Shown here: piece after piece, positions 57,418 through 64,000 of the stretch
Layout of the letters: each line of letters begins with the position of its first letter
How positions within the stretch are numbered: position 1 is the first letter of the stretch
Assembly (NCBI RefSeq): GCF_030348505.1
Contig: NZ_JAUCFJ010000002.1
Span: forward strand, 2,112,001 to 2,176,000
Direction: 5' to 3'
Source: Lysinibacillus sp. G4S2
GTDB taxonomy: Bacteria; Bacillota; Bacilli; Bacillales_A; Planococcaceae
DNA: 64,000 bases
Made by a program: the position numbers and the translations under genes
The notes under the pieces: model-generated
What the model saw: only the letters and a program-made list of their open reading frames with translations
The model's database searches: none
What the model was told of the DNA's origin: nothing

Positions 57418-58330
57418 AATTTTTCTCCTTATAACTTTTTTATTTTACTTTGAAAAAAGCTTGAGTTTTACCTTCCTTTACAGGGGTAATTAGCAGGAGG
57501 GAAGGTTTACTCAATGTATGAAGAGGACCTTTAAGATAGAACATTTGTGAAAACGGCTTTTAGAACAATAATGGATTTTGTGCATATTGAATGTAGTTAG
57601 CAGTAGAGAGATGATGGCTGGTAAAAATCATCGCAAACCATTTATGAACTCATTCAACGCTAGAAATATAGTAAAGTGAGCTTTTTAGCTATTCAGAGGT
57701 ACCCCGGATCACTTCGTTTTAATATTTATTTGGGAAATCAGGTAAAGGCTCCTATACAGAAGCGCTTAGGTAAGTAAAATTTAAAGCACAGGTTGGAGGG
57801 TTTACGGCAAGAAAATAAGGGAAAAAAGGATGGGAATCACTAGAAGATAGGCAACGACGATTGGTTTAGTAGCTCTTGTTTCAAGTCGGGAGCACAATGG
57901 AAAATTACAAGGAGGACATTCATTGCTTGTACTAGTAGTGGTTGTTATTGGGAAATTAGCTGTTCAAAGGGCCTTCGATATTGGCAGTAGTAGTAGGACC
58001 GATTTCTGAACAGTAAGGCTGATTGGTGTTCCTCAATGTTTTTGGTTAATCGCTATTATATGGCATGATTTTATTATTTTTATTGCAACTTTCGACACGC
58101 TTTTTATTTATTTCTCGGGAAATATTTCATAGGGATAGTAGCAGAAAGTGATTTGTATGTAATGGATCGCATTTACACAACTAGGAATCTGAAATGTTCA
58201 ATGTCAAAGATAATGATGAGTTTTTGCTAAGTTAAAATATTCCGAATTTAAATTTTGGGTGCAATTAGCTAAATGGCGGTTTCAGAGTAGTATAATCGCG
58301 TTATAATAGTAGTAAGGGAGGAAACAAAAA
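57418..58330. other. long intergenic region, probably decayed
   Basis: About 900 bases without an intact gene. A good ribosome site AAGGAGGA precedes TTG 57925, which opens LLVLVVVVIGKLAVQR but stops after 28 codons; a second frame then reads SILAVVVGPIS and a third WHDFIIFIATFDTL up to about 58110. This looks like the ruin of a membrane-protein gene (a CstA-like carrier is one guess, with low certainty). The last 40 bases contain the leader of the ATPase gene. Confidence 0.45.
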
Positions 58331-59065
58331 ATGTATTTAAAATCATGTAAGGTATTACAGGATAACATTACAGATAAAGATGTGTATCCCTTTAACATAC
58401 CGAGTTTGCAGGACTTACAGGAGATAGAGTTTCCTACGAATGTGACCTTTTTTGTTGGGGAAAATGGCTCTGGGAAATCAACACTTTTGGAGGCAATAGC
58501 TGATCGTTGTGATTTTAATACAGCGGGTGGCGGTCGCCAAAACTTATATGACGTACATAAAGCTGAATCGGCACTTGGGGAATTTATTCGTTTATCCTGG
58601 TGGCCAAAAGTTTCAAATGGCTTTTTCCTTCGTTCAGAAACGTTTTATCAATTTGCGAGTCATATTGATTTGTTGCAGGAGGTAGACTTTAAAAAGTATG
58701 CTGCGTTTGGTGGCAAGTCATTACATCATCAATCACATGGCGAGTCCTTTTTATCGTTATTTATGAATCGCTTTAAAGGGAAGGCCATTTATTTATTAGA
58801 CGAGCCTGAAGCGGCGCTGTCACCAACGAGACAGCTCAGCCTACTGAAAATTATTAAAGATTTAGAGCATGAGGCACAGTTTATTATTGCTACACACTCA
58901 CCTATTTTACTTGGCTATCCAAATGCCACTATCTACAGTTTTGATAATGGGGAAATTGAATCAATTCGCTACGAAGATACTATCCATTACATTGTCACAA
59001 AGCGTTTTTTAAGTGCTCCAGAAACGATTTTTTCGGAGTTATTTGATGAGGAGAGAGAGTCATGA
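58331..59065 (+). CDS. AAA family ATPase (ABC-type, stand-alone)
   Basis: A 244-residue ATPase. Walker A is FFVGENGSGKSTLLEAIA (about residue 42), an SHGESFLSLF segment replaces the ABC signature, Walker B is AIYLLDEPEAALSP, and the switch histidine is in FIIATHSPILL. It belongs to the small RecF/OLD-like or YhaQ-like group of soluble AAA proteins without a membrane part. GGGAGG precedes the ATG. Its stop overlaps the start of the next gene by four bases, so the two are coupled. Confidence 0.87.
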   Translation: MYLKSCKVLQDNITDKDVYPFNIPSLQDLQEIEFPTNVTFFVGENGSGKSTLLEAIADRCDFNTAGGGRQNLYDVHKAESALGEFIRLSWWPKVSNGFFLRSETFYQFASHIDLLQEVDFKKYAAFGGKSLHHQSHGESFLSLFMNRFKGKAIYLLDEPEAALSPTRQLSLLKIIKDLEHEAQFIIATHSPILLGYPNATIYSFDNGEIESIRYEDTIHYIVTKRFLSAPETIFSELFDEERES

Positions 59066-60285
59066 ATCAACGAAAAGGCTTAGTCATGCGAGAAATTCGA
59101 TTAGATGAAATGGCACAGTCAATCGATTTACTTAATTATGTGTTTCAAGTGTCCATGTCCATTCATAAGGACCGCCGCTTTGTAAATGCCAAAAGCAAGC
59201 AATTTAATGAGGGACATGCAATTGGTTGGTTCGACGGTTCACAGCTTGTATCCCAAATTTTAAGCTTACCATTTGAAGTAAATGTTCATGGTAGGATTTA
59301 TGAAATGGGAGGCATTACCGCTGTTGGAACTTATCCTGAATATTCAGGGCATGGTTTGATGGAGGGCCTCATTTTTGAGAGCTTGGAGCGGATGCGAAAT
59401 GAAGGGAAATGCATATCCTATTTATTTCCATATTCTATCCCTTATTATCGAAAAAAGGGCTGGGAAATTATGAGTGATATTGTGGAATTTCAGATCAAGG
59501 ATACGCAGCTTCCTCGCTACGCAAATTTAAACGGTAAAATACGTCGTGTCGATCCGAAGCATGAAGATGTTGTGACCATCTATGCGCGCTATGCCCAAAA
59601 GACGCATGGTGTTATGGTACGTAATAGCATTGCCTGGAATGAAAAGTTTCAGGAAGATTTTTGGGAAGAGAAATTTATTGATAGCGATGTGAACCTCCAG
59701 GCAGCAGTATATTATGATGAGGATGATATACCTCAGGGTTATATGTTTTACCACATCATGGAGGAAAATTATTACATTGATGAAATTGTTTATTTGCAGG
59801 AAGAGGCGCGAAAAGGCTTATGGAATTTTGTCTCTGCACATAGCTCGATGATTTACAATGTCTATGGTAAAACAACTGGTAATGAAGCAGTCGCCTTTTT
59901 ATTAGAGGATAGTGAAATTATTCAAAAGGTATCGCCGTATTTTATGGCACGAATAGTAGATGTAAAAGAATTTCTACTACGTTATCCATTCATGGGCAAT
60001 GATTTTCAGCTTCGACTAGCTGTTAGTGATCGCATTGTGGCCTGGAATAATGGCACATTTGTCATAACGATGCAAAATGGAAAAGCTACCGTTGAAAAGG
60101 TTAGCGAGACATTGTCTGAAAATGCTATTCAGCTAACAGTCCAAACACTTGCTACGATGTTACTAGGCTATAAAAGACCAAGCTATTTAGAAAAAATCGA
60201 GCGTCTACAGGGCAATGCCATCGAAATTGCGCTATTAGAGACTGTACTACCAGTCGGCATTCCAACGTTTATTGATTACTTTTAA
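59062..60285 (+). CDS. Eis-like GNAT acetyltransferase with SCP2-type C-terminus
   Basis: A 407-residue protein of the Eis/YitI type: an N-terminal GNAT domain with acetyl-CoA loop AVGTYPEYSGHGLMEGLIFE, a second degenerate GNAT domain, and a C-terminal sterol-carrier-like fold (VITMQNGKATVEKVS and LTVQTLATMLLGYKRP). Eis enzymes acetylate amines including aminoglycosides and protein lysines. The ATGA overlap with the ATPase gene shows one operon. It is followed immediately by 21-bp array B. Confidence 0.87.
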   Translation: MNQRKGLVMREIRLDEMAQSIDLLNYVFQVSMSIHKDRRFVNAKSKQFNEGHAIGWFDGSQLVSQILSLPFEVNVHGRIYEMGGITAVGTYPEYSGHGLMEGLIFESLERMRNEGKCISYLFPYSIPYYRKKGWEIMSDIVEFQIKDTQLPRYANLNGKIRRVDPKHEDVVTIYARYAQKTHGVMVRNSIAWNEKFQEDFWEEKFIDSDVNLQAAVYYDEDDIPQGYMFYHIMEENYYIDEIVYLQEEARKGLWNFVSAHSSMIYNVYGKTTGNEAVAFLLEDSEIIQKVSPYFMARIVDVKEFLLRYPFMGNDFQLRLAVSDRIVAWNNGTFVITMQNGKATVEKVSETLSENAIQLTVQTLATMLLGYKRPSYLEKIERLQGNAIEIALLETVLPVGIPTFIDYF

Positions 60286-60350
60286 ATATGATGGGAATTT
60301 GTGCAGGGGGGCCTGTGCAAATTCCTTTTTCTATGGGCTCAACTAAAATT

Positions 60351-60601
60351 GCTACTGTCAGGAAAAGTAATGCTCGGGTCCAAGAGAAAAGTGATCGGGT
60401 CAGCCGAAGAACCGCTCGGGTTCAAGGGAAAAGTGATCGGGCCAGCCGAAGAACCGCTCGGGTCCAAGAGAAAAGTGATCGGGTAAGCCGAAGAACTGCT
60501 CGGGTTCAAGAGAAAAGTGATCGGGTCAGCGGAAGAACAGCTCGGGTTCAAGAGAAAAGTGATCGGGTCAGCCGAAGAACTGCTCCTGTCCCCAAAGAAC
60601 T
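60351..60601. repeat. 21-bp-period intergenic array B (GNTCGGGT core)
   Basis: Ten perfect 21-bp units run from 60372 to 60581, alternating GCTCGGGTYCAAGAGAAAAG-type and GATCGGGTCAGCCGAAGAAC-type, so the super-period is 42 bp. A decayed unit precedes (60351) and another of 20 bp follows (60582). On the opposite strand the core reads ACCCGAGC or ACCCGATC, close to the ACCCG of array A. An open frame through it would give heptads such as ARVQEKS and DRVSRRT, but has no ribosome site. Confidence 0.93.
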
Positions 60602-60681
60602 GCTCATAAGAACAAATAATTTCCTAAAAAAGGAAAAATCACTCCACTGAAATTGCCCCTTAAAACCATTGCAGTTATGGC

Positions 60682-62073
60682 TTAAAATTGCGTTATCCAA
60701 GCCTTTTTCAAGAGTTGGACACCGAGGATGATTTCCTCCATTGTTAACTTACTAAAGCCTAATTGTATAATTGGCACAGAGCTTGGCTGTTGTAGAAAAT
60801 ATGGGCTTGTAGGGTAGACCTTGATTCCGTGTTGTTCTGCATTTTGAATAAGCTGCTCTTCTGAAAGTTGTGTATGCACCTTCACCAATATATATAACCC
60901 AGATTGCTCTCCTAATATCGTAATTTTTTCTCCGAATTGCTTGTTAAGCTCCTCTACAAGACCGTTTATTTTATGTTTATAGGTGATACGCATTTTTTTA
61001 ATATGCCGTGTCCATTCACCTTGTTCCATAAATTTCGCCATTGTTAATTGATGTATAGCCGAAGCGTTATGTTCAAAATGAGCAAAGCGTTTTTTATATG
61101 AATGAACAAGTGTTTTCGGTAGCACCATATAGCTTAAACGAATGGCTGGTAAAAACGATTTTGAAAATGTTCCCATATAAATAACACGTGATTTATCAAT
61201 AGAGGCGAGAGAAGGAAATGGTTGCTGTGTATATCGAAATTCACCATCATAATCATCCTCGAGTATATAACCATCAACTTTTTTTGCCCACTGAATTAAA
61301 GCTTGCCGCTGCTGAATACTCATGGAAACTCCATATGGGAAATGATGAGAAGGTGTGACATATAGTAAGCGCGAAGGTAAATGGGCTAAATGCTCAAGCT
61401 GTGCACCAGTTTCCAACACAGGTAATGTCTCTATTTGAAAGCCATGCATTTTGAATGCTTCCCTTGCACCGTCGTAGCCAGGATCTTCTAAAATAACACT
61501 TGGGAAATCCCACTTTAATAGAAAGCCCAGATAAATTAACATTTGTTGCGTGCTGCTACCGATAATAATGTCCTCCGCATGTACCTGAACTCCACGAGCT
61601 TGGAGCAAATAATGCACAAGCTGTTCCTTTAAAAGTGGCTCACCGAAAGGATCTCCATATGCATAGCAATTTTTTAAAGCTAATACTTGATTAGCCATTT
61701 GACGCCATGTTTTTAAAGGAAAATGTTGTTGATCGACAGCACCTGCACGAAAGTCAATGATGATATCTCCAGATTTAGTAGTCGTTTTTTGTGGAAGGCT
61801 TGGTCGTTCCTCCTCCAGTAGAAAAACTTGCTCAAAATCATTAACGAAATAACCTTTTCGTCCCTCGCCACGTATGTATCCTTCTGCTACAAGTTGCTCA
61901 TAGGCAGTTAAAGTTGTATTCCGACTGACATGTAAAGTATCGGCTAGCCTTCGAATAGAGGGAAGAGAATCATTCGTTTTCAATCGCCCTTTTTCGATTA
62001 ACCATTTGATTTGCTGATAAATTTGTTTATATTTTGCCTCTCCTTCTGTGAATAAAAAAATAAAATCATCCAT
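60682..62073 (-). CDS. MocR family regulator (GntR HTH plus aminotransferase domain)
   Basis: A 463-residue protein. The N-terminal winged HTH is YKQIYQQIKWLIEKGRL with DSLPSIRRLADTLHVSRNT; residues about 115-463 form a class-I aminotransferase-like domain with VTPSHHFPYG, EDDYDGEFRY and the PLP lysine in GTFSKSFLPAIRLSY. MocR proteins use PLP and a ligand to switch transcription of neighbouring genes. Start 62073 follows AGGAGGG; an upstream reading is not needed. It diverges from a GNAT gene, its most likely target. Confidence 0.92.
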   Translation of the reverse strand: MDDFIFLFTEGEAKYKQIYQQIKWLIEKGRLKTNDSLPSIRRLADTLHVSRNTTLTAYEQLVAEGYIRGEGRKGYFVNDFEQVFLLEEERPSLPQKTTTKSGDIIIDFRAGAVDQQHFPLKTWRQMANQVLALKNCYAYGDPFGEPLLKEQLVHYLLQARGVQVHAEDIIIGSSTQQMLIYLGFLLKWDFPSVILEDPGYDGAREAFKMHGFQIETLPVLETGAQLEHLAHLPSRLLYVTPSHHFPYGVSMSIQQRQALIQWAKKVDGYILEDDYDGEFRYTQQPFPSLASIDKSRVIYMGTFSKSFLPAIRLSYMVLPKTLVHSYKKRFAHFEHNASAIHQLTMAKFMEQGEWTRHIKKMRITYKHKINGLVEELNKQFGEKITILGEQSGLYILVKVHTQLSEEQLIQNAEQHGIKVYPTSPYFLQQPSSVPIIQLGFSKLTMEEIILGVQLLKKAWITQF

Positions 62074-62184
62074 GTAAACCCTCCTTGACATGTTGAAATG
62101 TCTTGAACTGTTTCTTTTTAAATGTCAGTTTGTTTTTTATCATAATACTAGAATTACATATGAAAAGAAAAGGGGAGAAAGTTA

Positions 62185-62625
62185 ATGGAGATTTGTACAG
62201 TAACTCTAGCAACAGTTGGAGAAGTGGTGCCATTATTTAATGCATATCGAGAATTTTATGGTCAACAAGCTAACTTAGGGCAAGCCGAGCAGTTTCTAAC
62301 GGAACGTTTAAATAAGGGAGAGTCGGTTATTTTTCTAGCATATTTGGATGCGCAGCCAGTTGGTTTTGTTCAGCTATATCCTGTTTTTTCATCTGTAGCG
62401 ATGAAAAAAGCTTTTATTTTAAACGATTTATTTGTGGCAGAGCATGCCAGAAAACGAGGTGTCGCACAGGGCTTAATTGAACAGTGTTATTCATACTGTT
62501 TACAGAAGGATGCAAGGTATATAGCCTTAGAAACAGCGACAGATAACGTTCGTGCTCAAAAACTATATGAGAAGCTCGGAATGAAGATAGATGATGGAGT
62601 ATTTCATTTTATTAAATATTGGTAA
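62185..62625 (+). CDS. GNAT family acetyltransferase (1)
   Basis: A 146-residue GNAT protein: LNDLFVAEHARKRGVAQGLI holds the acetyl-CoA loop and IALETATDNVRAQKLYEKLGM the C-terminal pattern. It is divergent from the MocR gene by about 110 bases, and the two likely share an operator region. AAGGGGAGA precedes the ATG. The substrate is unknown. Confidence 0.85.
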   Translation: MEICTVTLATVGEVVPLFNAYREFYGQQANLGQAEQFLTERLNKGESVIFLAYLDAQPVGFVQLYPVFSSVAMKKAFILNDLFVAEHARKRGVAQGLIEQCYSYCLQKDARYIALETATDNVRAQKLYEKLGMKIDDGVFHFIKYW

Positions 62626-62646
62626 CGGAGAGGAGTCTTGGAAAAA

Positions 62647-63075
62647 ATGACGGCAACAATCAAACAATTAACAACTCAGCAAGAATGGATTGAAGCGTAT
62701 GCTGTTTTGGTGCAACTTCGTACGGAATTAACAATAGAAAAGTACCTACTATTATTAAAGGAAATGATGCAAGATGGCTATATGTTGTTTGCCTTATTTG
62801 AAAACAAACAAATGGTTGCAGTAGCCGGATTAAGTTGGAGAGTCAACTTCTACAGTGAACGTCATATTTTTGTCTATGATTTAGTAACGCATGAGGCCTA
62901 TCGTTCAAGAGGCTATGGTGAGAAATTATTGCACTATATTCATCAATGGGGCAAAGAAAAGGGTGCACACTATATTGCTTTAGAATCTGGAGTACTAAGA
63001 AAAAATGCACATCGCTTTTATGAAGATCGATTAGGATATGAAAAATGGTGCTATTCTTTTCGAAAAGCATTGTGA
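62647..63075 (+). CDS. GNAT family acetyltransferase (2)
   Basis: A 142-residue GNAT protein with FVYDLVTHEAYRSRGYGEKL as acetyl-CoA loop and ALESGVLRKNAHRFYEDRLG at the end. It follows the other GNAT gene by 21 bases and should be co-transcribed. I prefer ATG 62647, eleven bases after GAGAGGAG, over TTG 62638, which is too close to that site. Confidence 0.85.
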   Translation: MTATIKQLTTQQEWIEAYAVLVQLRTELTIEKYLLLLKEMMQDGYMLFALFENKQMVAVAGLSWRVNFYSERHIFVYDLVTHEAYRSRGYGEKLLHYIHQWGKEKGAHYIALESGVLRKNAHRFYEDRLGYEKWCYSFRKAL

Positions 63076-63281
63076 TCGATTATTTTTAATTGAACGAAAT
63101 CAGCATTAAGAATGAAAGCAGCGACTAGTATATTGCTAGTCGTATTTTTTTGGAGGAGATTACTGATTAACATTTATTATTTAATTATAAAAAATAAATA
63201 TTTAACGATTATCATTAAATTAATCTTGATTTTATATCTGCTATTTAATATGCTTAACATGAAGAATGAAAGAAATATTGA

Positions 63282-63449
63282 CTACCCGCGATTTTCGAAC
63301 ATAAATCGGCGGGAAAACATGAGTTAGCGGCGGAATCGGAATGTTTACCGGCGGAAAAGCGTAAGTTAGCGGCGGAACTGGAGAGTTTACCGGCGGAAAA
63401 GCGTAAGTTAGCGGCGGAACCGGAACGTCACCCGTCGAAAAGCCGGAGT
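63282..63449. repeat. 21-bp-period intergenic array C (TTASCGGCGGAA core)
   Basis: Eight consecutive 21-bp units from 63282. The central five start TTAGCGGCGGAA or TTACCGGCGGAA in strict alternation; the outer units (CTACCCGCGATT, AAATCGGCGGGA, CACCCGTCGAAA) are decayed. The core is close to that of array A (TACCCGCGGAA). It lies between the acetyltransferase operon and a CPBP protease gene. A short open frame at 63112-63327 running into it is not supported. Confidence 0.92.
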
Positions 63450-63543
63450 CACCGTAGCAACTGTAACATCAACTGGCACAAAAGCATCTACTACTAGCTC
63501 TAGACATTCTTCATGGAAAACTTCATAAACAGGAGGCAAAATC

Positions 63544-64000
63544 ATGGTTATGGAAAGTGCAATAAGTGCAATTATTCAGGTCATTTTATTTTCAGTTATA
63601 CCGTTTATTTGGTGGTTTTTCTCAGGGAAAAAGGAACAATCATTTTTAGCATGGCTCGGCATCAAGAAGCCTGTCATTGAAAGTAAGGGTAATTATTTTG
63701 TATGGTTTTTAGTCATTATTGTTTTATTAGTCGTTCCACTTGCTACAATTACCTATTTCTACCTAGATAGTTCAATCTTAGCGTCAAATCGTTTTATAGG
63801 ACTTGGCTTTTCAGCGCTCGTACCAGCACTGTTCTATGCAATTGTCCAAACAGGGTTATCGGAGGAGCTGTTTTTCCGAGGTTTTTTAATGAAGAGATTC
63901 ATGCATAGGTTTGGTTTTCAAATAGGGAATATCATGCAAAGTTTACTATTTGGCACTATACATGGGTGGATGCTGTTTTCTTTTATTCCTTTTGGAGGTG
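63544..64000 (+). CDS. CPBP family intramembrane protease (truncated by the window)
   Basis: The first 152 residues are visible. There are several membrane helices, and the CPBP/Abi motif starts as LSEELFFRGFLMKR (EExxxR) with the following GTIHGWM histidine segment. Such proteins are membrane glutamic or CAAX-type proteases, some used in bacteriocin immunity. CAGGAGGC precedes the ATG. The gene continues past the window end. Confidence 0.85.
   Translation, partial: MVMESAISAIIQVILFSVIPFIWWFFSGKKEQSFLAWLGIKKPVIESKGNYFVWFLVIIVLLVVPLATITYFYLDSSILASNRFIGLGFSALVPALFYAIVQTGLSEELFFRGFLMKRFMHRFGFQIGNIMQSLLFGTIHGWMLFSFIPFGG

Noticed and set aside
60288-60650. 120-codon frame encoding heptads ARVQEKS / DRVSRRT
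   Set aside because: It has no ribosome site, its N-terminus is unlike any signal or domain, and the frame stays open because 21 is a multiple of three.
63112-63327. 71-codon frame before array C
   Set aside because: Very AT-rich low-complexity start and no usable ribosome site; the end runs into the repeat.

Overview
The window looks like chromosome from a low-GC, Gram-positive, spore-former-type bacterium of the Bacillales, most like Lysinibacillus or a close Bacillaceae/Planococcaceae relative. The reasons are AT-rich codon use, strong GGAGG ribosome sites with many TTG and GTG starts, protein relatives typical of Bacillus (IolA-J, IolR, BioY, FumC, MocR, SipS), sigma-A promoters, and BirA, CcpA, IolR and Fur type operators. 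The species assignment is inference from gene content only.

Layout. 1-2.4 kb: the end of an ECF sigma factor with a membrane partner carrying a CxxC-20-CxxC zinc ribbon, then a GC-richer patch with a broken membrane gene and a DUF2167 operon. 2.4-3.4 kb: dispersed repeats. 3.4-8 kb: biotin-regulated bioY plus an amidohydrolase, and a membrane glycerophosphodiesterase. 8-14.8 kb: a 21-bp-period repeat array, secreted proteins including an M60 peptidase, and two orphan immunity-like genes. 15.3-33.4 kb: a large inositol catabolic region (iolA B C D J, an MFS carrier, iolT, iolE, iolG, iolH, iolI) with two extra pairs of TIM-barrel protein and Gfo/Idh/MocA dehydrogenase, closed by iolR on the other strand and followed by a three-gene sugar-type ABC importer (34.7-38.5 kb). 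38.7-45 kb: small housekeeping or accessory genes, a clan-CD (caspase/CHAT-like) mini-protein, a frameshifted signal peptidase and an IS4-type insertion sequence. 44.8-47.4 kb: two tandem secreted paralogues plus the remains of a third. 48.5-55.2 kb: a small-molecule cluster with a BenE-type permease, a FAD amine oxidase, RidA, SbnA-like and SbnB-like 2,3-diaminopropionate enzymes, and a threonine-synthase-like protein. 55.4 kb to the end: fumC, an AAA ATPase with an Eis-like acetyltransferase, a MocR regulator beside two acetyltransferases, and a truncated CPBP protease.

How parts work together. The iol genes encode the route from myo-inositol to acetyl-CoA and a triose phosphate: IolT import, IolG oxidation, IolE dehydration, IolD ring opening, IolB isomerisation, IolC phosphorylation, IolJ cleavage, IolA semialdehyde oxidation. 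Three helically phased 11-mers that match the IolR consensus lie just after the iolA promoter, and a perfect cre site lies before iolT. The dehydrogenase/TIM-barrel pairs may widen the substrate range to inositol stereoisomers or glycosides.

Most unusual signals. (1) Five intergenic arrays with an almost exact 21-bp period (near 8.0, 47.7, 53.6, 60.4 and 63.3 kb); their cores differ but share one layout. (2) The five-gene diaminopropionate segment lies between two long, nearly identical direct repeats that themselves carry such arrays, with no NRPS or siderophore genes nearby.
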